Source: Kondoa malvinella (taxonomy: Eukaryota > Basidiomycota > Agaricostilbomycetes > Agaricostilbales > Kondoaceae). From it: 64,000 nucleotides of DNA. Both the position numbers and the translations under genes were made by a program. Location of the stretch: NCBI GenBank assembly GCA_039545315.1, contig BCIM01000004.1, forward strand, positions 1,089,872 through 1,153,871. Reading direction: 5' to 3'. The first letter of the stretch is position 1, and every line of letters starts with the position of its first letter. Under the pieces are notes generated by a model. The model was not told the DNA's origin. It saw nothing but the letters and a program-made list of their open reading frames with translations, and made no database searches. Below, in pieces: positions 1-10,827 of this stretch.

Positions 1-727
1 CGTAGCATAGGAGTTGACGTGTAGTCATATAGAGATGCGTTGTTGCCAGATAGCAAGGGAATATAGGAAGAAATAGAGACAGAAGCAATCAGCTACTGTC
101 CTCTGTCGTAATGGCAAGCTTCGTGATGAGAAAGCTTATTTCGCGCTGCATGACAAGGTGCGATGCAAGTCATAGCGACAAGCTTCAAGGCAGCTCGAGC
201 ACGAGCTAGAGCTCATCTGACCCATGCGCACCAGAAGCGACAGCCCAGTTGACGACAACGTAGAAACGAGCGCGAGCGGAAGACTGACCTGTAAAGCTGG
301 AATGATGCCTAATGACAGGCTTTCCATTCGACGTCGAGGAATTCATTGCTGTTGCTCTTGTAGTGTTCTGTTCTAAGCAAATGCTCTTGATTGCTTTCCC
401 AAAGGTCTAAGTTGACATGCCTCCGAAACGACAAGAAGCTTGGGCCGCTTTTTGCTCAGAGCAGAGCAGATGGTATACTCGGTATGGCGAATTCACGTCC
501 AGAAGTCTCTGCAGCTGTCTTGCGCGTGCGCTGGCTTGTCGACGTATTCGTTGTTGACTACGAACTCTAAGTCTAACCTTTGTTGATTTTGCCGAATGAA
601 AGAGACATGAGAGTGGCACAAAAGACGACTCGGATTGCAACAAGCTCCCAGATACCAGCTACACCACTCATCGATCATCTGTCCCTTCCCCAAAGGATCC
701 CCTTTTGATTCGCTTGCCTTGAACATC
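1..727. other. No gene assigned
   Basis: I could not support a gene here. On the minus strand an ATG near 345 opens a short frame that ends at a GTCAGT donor-like site close to 290. This could be the first exon of a gene that leaves the window to the left, but the candidate continuation after the next AG stops quickly and matches nothing I recognise. The other open frames are short and overlap each other on both strands. The part next to 728 probably holds the 3' UTR of the neighbouring minus-strand gene. Confidence 0.4.
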
Positions 728-1326
728 TCACTGCCTGCTACCCAAAACGACTTTCGGTCTGCCCTCTTGCACCTCACTCCTCCTGTTCCGCTTCGAAGCC
801 ATTTCCTTCATTCTAGCAGCTTCAGTAGCGCTCATCTCCCCATTTGCAATCACAGGTCTGCTATAACCTTCCTCCCTTCTTTCAGCTGCTGATTTCCTAC
901 TGCAATGCGGTACCAGTTGCGCGCCATGCAAAGGATCGTGAATGTCTACTGAGCGACGACGTTTGTGACCTTGTCGAGCGAGTGGGAGCAGCGACTGAAA
1001 TTGGGTCTTGTCTGATTTGAATCTGTACAACGTGTCAGACATGCACCAGGGCGAAGTGAGGGATCAACATACAATTGTCCATCTTCCCAAGCTGTGTCTT
1101 CATGACCGTCGCATATGATGGGCTGAGGCGCGCGGCGAAGATGACTAATGTCTTCCGACATGGGCAACATGCATAGTTCAGGTGAAGGAGGAAGAAGAGT
1201 AGACGGGACGACTGTAGTTTGTTGCGTCGGCATGCTAAAGACTGTCATGTCGGGTAGGAAACCAGTGTTGATAGATGCTGGCGAAGAAGCGCGCTGGGAG
1301 ATGGTCTTGCTTCGGCTTCGAGACAT
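728..1326 (-). CDS. Small unknown protein, two exons
   Basis: Two exons join cleanly: 1326-1073 and 1022-728, with a 50-nt intron (GTATGT...TTGTACAG). The intron is phase 2, and the reading continues as ...EDGQL|FKSDKTQFQ.... The product is about 182 residues. It begins with a basic, serine-rich stretch (MSRSRSKTISQRASS), has a Pro/Thr-rich middle, and ends in a charged segment with an Ala/Glu/Met/Lys/Arg-rich probable helix (SATEAARMKEMASKRNRR). There is no signal peptide or membrane segment. I do not recognise the family. The end is uncertain: a GTAGGC donor-like site lies just before the stop, so the last exon could continue farther left. Confidence 0.5.
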
Positions 1327-1656
1327 TTGGTTGTGGATGTAGGTTCAAGAGTCGGAAAAGAGGATGGAAGCCATTTAGACGCCTTTCATAGCCCAGCTAA
1401 TCAATTTTCATCGTCCGCGCCTTTGATGGGCAGTGCACCGTCGCAGTCAGCTGGTCTTTGAATATAATAAAGCGCCGCACAAAAGACAGACGGAACGTTC
1501 GGAAGTAGTAGTGCAAAAGTCAGAAAGCGGTGCATAAAAGCGGTGCTAGACGTCCGCGTGACTTGGAAAGCGGTGCTTGGTCATCAGTCGGCGCAGCCCT
1601 GTTTACAGTACCTACTCAGCCTCCAACCAGTTGAGTAATGAAAGCCACTCTCACAA

Positions 1657-2237
1657 TCAATCACATCGCCCGTCAGAAGGCCCATCCTTCCATCTCTCAT
1701 CCACTTTACTACAATCAAACTCCTCCTTGCTCAGCCTCCGATTGACCTCGTTGTGTATCCTGCACATCCACAAGCTCAAGCTACCCCTATCAGCAATCGC
1801 AGGTTCAGGCGGATCGCGCTTCATTTCTTCTTTCAATTCGCTCGCACACGAAGAACACGGATACAGCACAGGCAAAGATTTCAAAAGGGAAAGCATGGAT
1901 GATTTCTGCCCTTCGTTGGGTTTAGTAGGGTAATAAGCAGCTGTAGTGTGCAAAAAAGTCCAAGTATGTCGACCGAGCCTTTCGACGTCTGCTGGGCATT
2001 CTTTGAGATCTCTGACTTGTTCGATAATCTTTTTCGGTGTAGTCGTTGCTCCCTTCTGCATCTGAGACCAGGCTTTGAAACTTGCACCAGCGTTGCAGGC
2101 CTGCAGTGGATATCAGTCATGACACTACAATGCTTTTGATCGAGCCTCACCTTGCATGGTTTGCCATCTGGGCCTAGCACCATACCAGGTGGAAGAGGGA
2201 CAGCCTTATGTTCTTTGTTCTGTGTTTCAATAGCCAT
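1657..2237 (-). CDS. ERV1: Mitochondrial FAD-linked sulfhydryl oxidase Erv1
   Basis: Erv1 re-oxidises Mia40 in the mitochondrial intermembrane space and passes the electrons to cytochrome c, which drives disulfide-coupled import. Two exons (2237-2151 and 2100-1657; 50-nt intron, phase 0) give 176 residues, a normal length. The N-terminal shuttle pair is rebuilt exactly across the intron as DGKPCK|ACNAGASF. The core shows the helix LGRHTWTFLHTTAAYYP, the active-site CxxC in YPCSSC, and the structural Cys/His motif CRIHNEVNRRLSK...FDC. The KPCxxC-type N-terminus and lack of an ER signal peptide favour Erv1 over the ER paralogue Erv2. The start at 2237 lies just before the KPCK shuttle region, as expected. 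The DUF7726-like gene lies upstream on the same strand; its stop is 193 nt away. Confidence 0.93.
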
Positions 2238-2429
2238 CTTGAGAGGTAGTCGCAGTTCAAGTTCAAGATATACTTTCAGAAATGATCGACGACATGCATC
2301 AGTCAGCAATTCACAGCAAAGTCGTCAAGTTGGAACGCCGTCCAGTAAAGATACGCCTATGCTTCGAAAATATGGACAATCGGTCTCCCTCGTCATTCCC
2401 ATCCAAGCGAGATTGAGCCTTCTCACTGC

Positions 2430-3191
2430 TCAGCGAGCGCAGATCCAAAGACCCCTACTCTCTCGACCTGTGTCATGACCTTGGATCCAGGCAGCTTCGT
2501 TCGCTAGACGTCCTTTGCTGTTCTAAGCAGAATCAAGCGAAAATCAGTCATTCTACCCATCGAATAGCAGCCTGAAAACACATACAGGCTTTCCTTCCGC
2601 TATACGCTTCTTCTCGAAAAAGTAATAAGCTCCGCTATAAGTCCCATTCTCTTGTCCCTGTTAAAAGCGTCAGGTTTGTTTATTATCTTTGAAATTGAAT
2701 GACTTACCGCATCAGCGCCTTTTGCGTTCATCTGCGGAGATGGTTCAGCTAGCTGCAAGGATCAAGATGGCTCATACACTCACGAAGCGTCCATACCTAA
2801 GCGAATCATTCAGCTCAAGCAAATCACATCAGAATAATCAAACATACGAATTGCTATTCACTCCTCCAATATCCCTCAAGAATTGAGTGACCTTGTTACC
2901 TACACCAACGTCTTAGTGATATCTCTCTATCTCCAAAGCAAAAAACGCACCCTCTGCCAAATACGCGCGAATCTTTCGTCGAATCATGTTACAGTCTCTA
3001 CCTTCTCTATCAGACGCGTCGTCTCGCAAAACAGATCAAAGACGCACATCATAAATACCAGCGGTCGGATCGAATTCCTCCTTCGCTTTAGAAGTACGTG
3101 GCTTTTTGACTGTTTTATCTGGTGCAGCGCTGGTTGATGCTTGTTGTGAGCTGCTAGAGGGGGCAAAGGGAAGAGTCTGTTGAGAGGACAT
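2430..3191 (-). CDS. DUF7726-like fungal protein, microexon-rich
   Basis: Splicing by hand gives a low-complexity N-terminus (MSSQQTLPFAPSSSSQQAS), then a conserved block: DCNMIRRKIRAYLAEG, NKVTQFLRDIGGVNSNS, YGRFMNAKG, and QENGTYSGAYYFFEKKR. This is the pattern I know from fungal DUF7726 proteins (RRKI...SYxxFM...AYxFFEKKR), which are predicted small helical, possibly DNA-binding domains of unknown function. At least six exons are needed. Two are very short: 2784-2796 (13 nt, completing S-YGRF) and 2708-2731 (24 nt, MNAKGADA). The last exon ends ...GLWICAR. The gene is divergent from COQ6, with starts about 115 nt apart. The family call is from remembered motifs; the molecular role is unknown. 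Confidence 0.72.
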
Positions 3192-3305
3192 GTTGGAGAT
3201 GCTATGGTAGTACGAGGAAGAGCTTTGTTTTGATTTCGCTTTGCCGAATCAACGCGAAGTCGGAAATGACGCGCCTCTTGCCTCTGAACGGCCCAAGACT
3301 TGCCA

Positions 3306-5165
3306 ATGATTTCTACATGTCGTAGATGTGCTCAATTAGCTCGAGGAGCTAAAAAAGCAGAGCATCGAGCTTTTTGGTGGAATGCGACTGCGAAACCTGA
3401 ACCAGTGTTGCAAAAAGTGGAAGAGCACGATGTAGTCATTGTAGGAGGAGGTATAGCGGGTCTGGCTCTAGCCGCTTCTCTCTGTCAGTCCTCGTAGTAC
3501 TCAGTCAGGTGCATAGCGAGGCTAATGCGATGTAATACAGCTGCCAATCCGGTCATTTCGAAGAATCACAAAATTACTTTGTTGGAAGCAAGTGATCTGG
3601 ACAGCAGTCGACATTGGAGTTTAGGGGAAACAGAATATTCCAACAGGGTCAGCTCGATCACGAACCAGTCAAAGGCATTGTTGGAGGGTGAGTAGTCGTT
3701 CAATCAGCTATCTGTGTTGGGAGGCTCAGGCTGTCACAGAGATCGGCGTATGGCAGCATGTAGACCAGGCTCGTGTTAGGGGAATCCAAGAAATGCGAGT
3801 CAGTACCTTCCCTGCTTGCAAGATCGTTGCTCATCCATCTTAGGTATGGGACGGACTATCAGACGCAAAGCTCGAATTCAACATACACGACATAGCCGAT
3901 ACACCTTATGATCCATTAGCCGATCCAGCAGATGGACCAGCAATGGCTTGGCTGACCGAGAACCTGAACCTTCAACGCGCTTTGATCAAACACCTCGATT
4001 CACATCAAGTCGAATTACTATCAAAGACCAAAGTAGAAAGCATCCAAGCAGAATCAATAGATCAAGGTGGTTGGCCTATCGTCTCGCTGGACAACGGCAG
4101 GAAATTACGAGCTAGATTACTCGTCGGCGCAGATGGCTTCAACTCGCCAGTGAGGAAATACGCTGCGATAGAGTCGTTCGGCTGGGCGTATGACGCGACT
4201 GGTCTGGTTGCTACTTTGGATCTGGCGCCTAGCATAGACAACTTTACAGCCTTTCAGCGGTTCTTGCCTACCGGCCCGATAGCGTTCCTGCCCGTAAGTA
4301 CATCCATACTCGTCTCTAGCTTTATCTCACTCTGCTACGTCAGCTGAGCGACACGAAAGCTTCCCTAGTTTGGTCAACGAAGCCAGACATAGCAAGCGCC
4401 TTGAAGAAGCTCGACCCTGCAGTCCTAGCTGAACTCGTCAATGCCGCTTTCCGATTACCTTACCACTCACTCGAACTCGTAACAGGCTTGATCACAGCCG
4501 GAGCTCACATTGACGAAATCATCTCCACCATCCGCTGGCGATCTTCACATACCGTCTCACCTACTTTACCATCCGAAACTTCCTTCCTCGTCCCACCGCG
4601 CATCACTTCCATCCAACCAAAATCAGTCGCTTCCTTCCCTCTTCGATTCAGTCATGCCATTTCCTACATTGGTCAACCCCCAGCCGGTATCGAAACACCA
4701 AACCGAACAGTCCTGATAGGGGACGCAGCACACACTATGCACCCTCTAGCAGGTCAAGGACTCAACACGGGTTTATCAGACGTTAAATCACTCAGGGATT
4801 CACTGCACACTGCGGCGATTGTTGGTGGTGATTTAGGTCATCCCACTTCCCTCGCTAGCTACCCTAAAGAACGCTATAGCGAGAATCATAAAATGCTCAG
4901 CGCGACGGATAAGTTGCACAAGCTGTTCTCAAGGGAAGAAGGACCGATTGTTTGGGCGAGAAGCACTGGGATGGAAGTGATTAATGAATGGAGTGGTTTG
5001 AAGAACCTGTTTATGGCACAGGCAGGGGCGAAAGAGGGTCAAGGTGGTCTGAACCAATTATGGGCTGGTGGTGTACAAGGTGCAGCACAGGGTCTCGCTA
5101 CTGTCGGTCAAGCAAGTAGGATGGGTCTGGGCATGCTCAGAAACAGGATAGCTGGGAAGTCATAG
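3306..5165 (+). CDS. COQ6: Ubiquinone biosynthesis monooxygenase Coq6
   Basis: Flavin monooxygenase of the mitochondrial CoQ synthome; it hydroxylates C5 of the ubiquinone ring precursor. Five exons were traced. The first intron (3484-3540, phase 1) repairs ...LALAASL|SANPVIS. Visible motifs: N-terminal dinucleotide fold DVVIVGGGIAGLALAAS; the DG motif LLVGADGFNSPVRKY; the Coq6-type TKASLVWSTKP; and the C-terminal FAD motif LIGDAAHTMHPLAGQGLN. The first ATG (3306) precedes a basic N-terminus (STCRRCAQLARGAKKAEHR) suitable as a mitochondrial targeting sequence. The tail after about 5040 is Gly/Ala-rich and looks lineage-specific. The other UbiH-family reading is less likely given the gene's eukaryotic context. 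Confidence 0.92.
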
Positions 5166-5222
5166 TCATCTCGCATCACACCTGGTACAATCGCACTCGA
5201 CACCCTATGCATAACCCCCAAA

Positions 5223-6905
5223 TTAACACTGAACCTTCATTGACCAAGGAGGACTGGAGCTCTCGCTGGAGCTGACTGATAGTGGACCACGACCTGGAGA
5301 GGCTGGCGAGTCATCAAGAGCTGGGTTGCGCGCTCGGGATTGGAACGAGAAGCCGTCAAAGGTAGATGGGAGTGGAAGATCTTCAGTCGGCGCAGAAAGT
5401 GAGGCTCGCTTCTCCTTCATCGAGTTTGCCGATGCTCTCCTTCTGACGGACCAGCCGCTAAAAGCAGTAAGCGTACTTGAGTCATCTGCTTTGCTGGTAC
5501 TTGCGACAGCCAGAGATTGCGAGCGAGGTGGAGCGACTCTTGCTGGTTCCGCGGGAGCCGCAGTGACTCCAAAGCCTGGCAATCGCCACATGCTTGCTCG
5601 GCGAGATACAGGTGCGATATCCTCATCCGGTATATCGTCAGTCGGCATAGGGGGCAGCTTCATTGCGGACGAGACCGATGGAGAGAGTTTTGGTAGGGCG
5701 ATAAAGTCTTTTAGTGCAGACAGGCAGGTATCGCTAGCTTCTTTTGCTTCTTGAGCCAGTGTCAGCCTGTTCTGCATAGCCGCCAGCTGAGCTTTCAGAA
5801 GGGCCACTTCGGATGCATCCTGAGCGACGTGAACGTCAGGTAGCGATGAGCGACTAGGTGGTCGAGTAAGCGGTGATTTGAAGGAGCCAAGGTCGACAGA
5901 GGTGCGATAGCTGGAACGTATGCTGGCTCGTCTGATCGGAGATACCCCATGCTCGTCTTCCTTGATGGCTGTCGAGATCAGGCTAGCTCTTGTTGGTTTG
6001 TTAAGGGAGCCAAAGTCATTTTCGTCTGGCGAGACGCTCTCCTTGTCTGAAGCGAGAACCATGTTCTTCAGCCCAGAGCGTGCCTCTTCATCAACTGCAG
6101 AGCTTAGTCGAGATCGAGTGCCAATGGCTGCGACAGATGATCTGCGGTTGCCAGCGAGTGTAGAGGCTTCCATCATCACGCCCTCTAGACCTAGACCAAC
6201 TCCCGATTCTGATCCTCTCCGTCTATCGGGGCTGACAAGCGAGACTCGGCGAGATAGCTGCATGCTTGACCGTCGGTTATCCGAAGCTACTGATTGCGAG
6301 ATGGTAGGTAAAGAGCCGCGTCGACTGTCGTTGTTACGTTTGTTCGCCGCCTCCTCTTGTAATCGCATAATAGCTCTCCGGCTTTCTTCCATTGTTTGCC
6401 TAAGTTTGGCAACCTTTTCTGCTTCTGCCACTTTCTCCGCCTCGGCTGCTTCTCTCCGCTTGCGCTCTTGTTCAACTTGATCAGCCAGCTGATCTGCCGT
6501 ATTCCGCAAAATGGTGAGTTCGTCATTGACGTCGGAAGTGGCCGCTTGTAGATTGGCATGAGAGGCTCTGAGTTCTCCGAGTTGTGATAGCAGTTGATCT
6601 TGAGCAGCTGCCTGAGCTGCCATCTGTTGTTGAAAGAGCGCTATGACGGCCTGCATCGCAGAGTCTCCCTCTGAAGCCAAAGAGGATAGACCGAGATTGA
6701 GAGGACTCAGGTCGTCTGATTCTGCGATGGATGTGAACGGTAGCGAGTCAGAAGAAGGGCAAGGCGATGAGGGTTCGCTGAGGGACTTTTCCGTTGCTGG
6801 AGGTGAATCTGGCATGTTGCCCTTGCCCATTGTGTGTACTAGAGCTCGAAGTTTGGCGTTCTCGTCGGCTAGAGAAGTGCTGTGACGTGAGTAGGCAGTG
6901 GCCAT
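5223..6905 (-). CDS. Serine-rich coiled-coil protein, unknown
   Basis: A long uninterrupted frame of 560 residues starting MATAYSRHS. Order of features: a short helix (ENAKLRALVHTMGK); a Pro/Ser-rich acidic stretch; a coiled coil at about residues 85-200 with repeated AEAEKVAEAEKVAKL; then low-complexity, Ser/Arg-rich sequence with many RRxS sites (RRGS, RRSS, RRAS) that look like basophilic kinase targets; a second short helix (VALLKAQLAAMQNRLTLAQEA); and a disordered C-terminus. I do not recognise the family. The start is uncertain. Upstream to about 7344 is a coding-looking exon (DFKFLDDQTWLTLRVEALV...) that could splice to the AG just before PDENAKLRALV, which would replace the first residues. 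It converges with COQ6 with only about 57 nt between stops. Confidence 0.7.
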   Translation of the reverse strand: MATAYSRHSTSLADENAKLRALVHTMGKGNMPDSPPATEKSLSEPSSPCPSSDSLPFTSIAESDDLSPLNLGLSSLASEGDSAMQAVIALFQQQMAAQAAAQDQLLSQLGELRASHANLQAATSDVNDELTILRNTADQLADQVEQERKRREAAEAEKVAEAEKVAKLRQTMEESRRAIMRLQEEAANKRNNDSRRGSLPTISQSVASDNRRSSMQLSRRVSLVSPDRRRGSESGVGLGLEGVMMEASTLAGNRRSSVAAIGTRSRLSSAVDEEARSGLKNMVLASDKESVSPDENDFGSLNKPTRASLISTAIKEDEHGVSPIRRASIRSSYRTSVDLGSFKSPLTRPPSRSSLPDVHVAQDASEVALLKAQLAAMQNRLTLAQEAKEASDTCLSALKDFIALPKLSPSVSSAMKLPPMPTDDIPDEDIAPVSRRASMWRLPGFGVTAAPAEPARVAPPRSQSLAVASTSKADDSSTLTAFSGWSVRRRASANSMKEKRASLSAPTEDLPLPSTFDGFSFQSRARNPALDDSPASPGRGPLSVSSSESSSPPWSMKVQC

Positions 6906-7440
6906 GATCTGTTCAAGGGGTCAGTTCTTATCTCGTGCTTCCACAACGAGTGCAGCTTACGTGACAGGTCTTCCTGAAATCCCGTACAATTGACTAGCTT
7001 TGCTAACAGTGTTTGTGAGGTCGCTGATGAAGGAGAGTAGGACGAATGCAAGACCAAGGCTTCAACGCGCAGCGTGAGCCAAGTCTGGTCGTCGAGGAAT
7101 TTGAAATCGGTCAAGCTGAGTGTGTGGTATCAAGGTTATGCTTGCTCGATACAAAGCAGGTGTGAATGAAGACAAGAAAGGCTGCAGACAGCACAGAGCA
7201 AAGACTATCTGAAGGCTGGCAGGTCACGAATGGCTGAGCTCCAAGTTGCCAAATTGGGCGACAGCGAGACGATCCGAGAGCGCAGAACAGACTGGCTGTC
7301 TTAATGTACCTTGCGAGCATAGTAAAGCCAGGCAGAGTCAACATCTTGGTATATCGCCAAATGCGGACGAAGAGGCAAGACACAAATCGAAAGTCGAGGC
7401 CGAATTATAGTACAAGCGACAAGCCTACATGCATTGCTCC
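6906..7440 (-). other. Probable 5' exons of the coiled-coil gene
   Basis: This stretch probably belongs to the 5' part of the gene at 5223-6905. On the minus strand, 7114-6961 is open, reads LTDFKFLDDQTWLTLRVE and ends at a good GTAAGC donor. It fits in frame to the acceptor TTCTCTAG located inside the ATG-started frame, giving ...QEDLS|PDENAKLRAL. An acceptor-like CACACTCAG precedes it. Farther up, an ATG at 7344 opens a short frame (MLTLPGFTML) ending at GTACAT. I could not find one convincing splice path joining these pieces, so I leave them as candidates. Confidence 0.35.
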
Positions 7441-8272
7441 CTAGCCTGCCAGTGATACAGATCTATTGCGCAGATGTTGACGAGACAAGAAATTCGAGCT
7501 CGGTGTCTTCTGATGCATCAACCAAACAGGTGTTGGATGATGGTGCTCTTCCTTCCTTTCCTGCTCTCTCTCCTCTACATGCTGTTCCAGCAGCTCCCGT
7601 GTCGTGATTGACCAGCGCAGAGATCCTCCTTCGACCCGCTTTGACCAAATCACATAGATGGAAGCAGCGATCAAAGTGCTGGCTGCGACCCAACTGAACC
7701 AGCTGAAAGCTGAAGTCGCGGAAAGCACCTGTACACAACTATCAGTGACGATAGATCAACTAGACAATCAGCTTACTTGACACAAGTGGACATCTGAGCA
7801 TTCTAACAGCTCGGTCGGAGTGAAATCGACAGCCAGCGCGACAGAACCAGCGAAAGAGAGGGCGAATATGACGAGCTGGAAAGTGACTTCGATCGGCCAG
7901 AGGTCTAGCTTTTTGCAACGTATCTTGTCGAGGCTCTCAGCCAGACTGGTTGACATCTTATCAGTCAAAGCTTGATTTTGAGCGTTCGGAACTTACTAGT
8001 ACAAGCTTATGAATGCTGCAAAGATTGATGTGAACAGCACACAGGCAGTAGACGGTACATAGCCACCAGTCGAGTAGGCTGCAGCCTAGTGAGCGAGGCC
8101 CTCATGCCCTACGAGCAAGCTCACTGTGTTCTTTGATAGCCGCATCCACCTGAACAACTGTTGCGATGCCAACAGCCCATGTTATAACAGAAAGCACAAG
8201 GAGTATCGAGTATAGAAACGAGCGTATTTGTTGAAGAGACATGAAATGAGTGGGAGTGTATTTGGACAGCAT
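7441..8272 (-). CDS. Four-helix (MARVEL-like) membrane protein
   Basis: Exons on the minus strand join into a small integral membrane protein with four hydrophobic segments: one near the N-terminus (SILLVLSVITWAVGIATVV), one in the second exon (ACVLFTSIFAAFISLY), one in the third (VTFQLVIFALSFAGSVALAV) and one in the last (FSWFSWVAASTLIAASIYVIW). A charged cytosolic tail rich in Glu/Arg/His follows. The spacing, with a short loop carrying Cys before the last helix (LLECSDVHLC), resembles fungal MARVEL-type tetraspan proteins, but no diagnostic motif is visible. Two start codons are possible, 8272 (MLSKYTPTHF) or 8242 (MSLQQIRSF). Role unknown; a plasma or vacuolar membrane location is inference. 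Confidence 0.6.
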
Positions 8273-8734
8273 AATAGACCAGCAGGTATGCGTAGATTAG
8301 GTATACAGAGACGGCTATTGCATGAGAGCAAGAAAGGAATCAACACAGCGCATTACGCTGCCCCTTCAGAAGTTTCGCCTGGATTCTGAAACAGGCTTCG
8401 AGCGTAGCAACGCATGGCTATAAGGTACATGGGAAGCGGTCCAAGCTGTTGTAGCCAGCCGAAGTCATAGAAGACATCTTGAAAACGATCGTACGAGAAG
8501 AAGAGAGCAAGAGGAAGCAACGCGCGACACAAAATGCGATGCGCCTGACGCTTGCGGCTGGTCTTGTACGAAATCAACCAGTCTAGTCTCTGGGTGTACT
8601 GTAGAACAAGACCCTGGTACACCAATCAAGTGCTCGTGGCGCTCCGAGAAGCAGGATATCGTGGATCTGTGTCAACCTTCCCTTTTCTTAAACGCTTGCA
8701 AGAAACAATTAGGCCCCTCAAAGTGATCAGCAGC
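8273..8734. other. Intergenic, no supported gene
   Basis: Divergent intergenic region between the tetraspan gene (minus) and the kinase-like gene (plus). A 90-codon open frame on the minus strand (8353-8625) has no recognisable features and lies opposite the promoter of the next gene. I see no RNA gene. Confidence 0.4.
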
Positions 8735-8742
8735 TATAAATA
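8735..8742 (+). promoter_or_regulatory. TATA box of the FunK1-like gene
   Basis: TATAAATA lies 54 nt upstream of the ATG at 8789, a normal distance for a fungal TATA element followed by a short leader. It is a sequence match only. Confidence 0.5.
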
Positions 8743-8788
8743 CCCGCGTTGATGATACCACTGCAGCGTCTCGCTATACCCACACAAC

Positions 8789-10499
8789 ATGCCTACTTTC
8801 GCTGAATGGATTCCGAATCTGGTCACACAAGAGCAGAGACTAGACCCAACCTTCCCGCCGACTTCCAACAAGACAGCCCCTTTCACCAATGTCAGTCTAT
8901 TGCATCAAGCTCACTTGCGGCCAGCCGGCGTCGGACAAGACCACAATATCCCAAACCGTCTCATGTCCTACCTTCACAAACTATGCAAGGAAGACTCCAA
9001 CATGCTTGAAGAAGTCACAGACGACGCAACGGTGGCCTACAAGAACTCGCACAAGGTCTTACGCGCTCAGATGCAGACGCGGGAAAGCTCGGTCGATGAT
9101 GTGGTGAGGCCACAAGTCGAGCTTTGCCTCGACATCACGCACGCCCTCCGACCAGCTGCCGAACATTGGGTAGTCAAGTCACAGGAAAGTGGGAGCTCAT
9201 CTCTGGGGATTATACCAGATATAGTCATACTTGATGGCATCCACGACCTCAAACTGTTGGTAGAAGATAAGACTAGCCTTGTTTTGAGCACGCATCAGCA
9301 CGCTCTCTCCAACATGCATGTGCGCTTCGACTGGACCAAGGACAACAGCAAGCTTTTTAGGGAAAGTGGCGCGTATTCGATACTGATCAAGCTCGTCTGC
9401 TTGATGCTTGATCAGAAGCTTCCCTTCGCCTTTTTGACGGACGCCAAGCAATACTGCATTTTACAAGCACACACATCTGCAAATGGCAGTCATACCATCT
9501 TCCTCACCGAATTTATCTCTGTCGCAGATCAGCAATACCCTTTACCCCAGGTCCTCCTCTCCACAATATTAGCGGCTGATCTACTGAGTGGAAGTCTACC
9601 TTTCGAGCTGCAGATTCCAGCAAGTCTCGTCGAATCGAGCACGCAGTGGGCTATCGCAGATCCGGTAATGACGAATCGCACCGTCTTCGCTTCTACTTCC
9701 CAATCGAATAGCCAATCGCTAGCCAACCACTCTGACAACCAACAGAACGATCAGCAGCCGCAGGACAGAGGCAGGTGGAGAACAGCAACGAATGATTCTG
9801 GAATACTGTTTGCAGACGTTCGTGCTTCGTCTAGCTTAGCTTGCCTCAAGCTGATAGCGCCTAACAGATGCTCTCGTTGAGTTTCAGACCTGTCGATGAA
9901 TACCAACCTCCCGATCGTTACCTCTTACATCCACGCTGCCCGGATGATCTACAGCACCGTACCTGGACTCAGCTCGTTATTGGCGAAAGACTAAACACTT
10001 CATTATACGCGAGTGCATTCTTGGCTGATTTGGATGGAGTCAGAGTGGTCGCAAAAGTCGCTAATGCAGGGTATCAAGGCGGGGACATGCTGGAAGCAGA
10101 AGCGAGGATCTACTCTGATCTCAAAGAGCTGTTTGATACGGCTGTACCTAGGTGTTATGGAATTTTTGAGGGTGATGGGCTGTCGGTTCTGGTTACGGAA
10201 TATGCTGGCCGTCCATTGGGCAAGTGGAAGGAGCTTTCTTACGAGTATGCGTGAGTGACCAGCAGCTAGGTGCAGGTGTTCATACTCATGAATTTGACAG
10301 CCAGCAAGTCTGCAAGCATCTGCAAGCGATACACGCTCACTGTATTCTTCATGGCGACGTGGAACCTAGAAACGTAGTGATCGATTCCGCTACTTGCCAG
10401 ATTAAGATTCTTGATTTCTCTCATTCAATCAAGGTGTCCTGCGCAGAAGATGGCTTAGACGAGCTTGATCAGCTCAAGTTGGAGTTGGGTGTAGCTTGA
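8789..10499 (+). CDS. FunK1-like protein kinase homologue
   Basis: Three exons: 8789-9817, 9868-10250 and 10301-10499, with phases that agree. The product is about 536 residues. The first 340 residues have no motif I know; they include a segment (VELCLDITHALRPAAEHWVV...PDIVILDG) reminiscent of the N-terminal region of basidiomycete FunK1-type kinases. The kinase-like part follows: VVAKVA (VAIK-like lysine), a conserved Glu in LEAEARIYSDL, the hinge VLVTEYAGRPL, the catalytic-loop-like HGDVEPRNVV and IKILDFSHS in place of DFG. The chain ends about 25 residues later, so the C-lobe is mostly missing, which is common in this family. Activity is doubtful or directed at small molecules; substrate unknown. 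Confidence 0.7.
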
Positions 10500-10827
10500 A
10501 AGGAAACAAATCCAGACGAATGTAATTGAGCGGGATCCACATGAAATCACTATTCACAAGCACAAATCCCCAAAGCGCGGAAGAGGGCGATCTACTTGGC
10601 ATCCTTGTCGCTCTGTAGATGCTTCAAGCATGCGTACATTTGTTCATAACAAGAACTTGAAGGCGACAACATGTTGTCGACAAGCTTCGGCATCAGTCGA
10701 GAAGCAATTAAAGTCTTGCCAGCTGCATGATTGATACAAGCGACCGAGGTGACTATCGTTGAACATCGACGTTCGGGGCGACAAAAAGAGAGACGAACTG
10801 AAAATATTGTACAAGACCTCAAATGTA
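10500..10827. other. Convergent 3' region
   Basis: Space between the stop of the FunK1-like gene and the stop of the CBL-mevalonate kinase gene. Overlapping short frames exist, but none has family motifs or a credible start. Probably two 3' UTRs. Confidence 0.5.

Noticed and set aside
5920..6480. 186-codon plus-strand frame
   Set aside because: Antisense shadow of the serine-rich coiled-coil gene, created by its biased codons.
8353..8625. 90-codon minus-strand frame with Leu/Tyr-rich sequence
   Set aside because: No ATG-supported family, lies over the promoter of the FunK1-like gene, and no splice partner was found.
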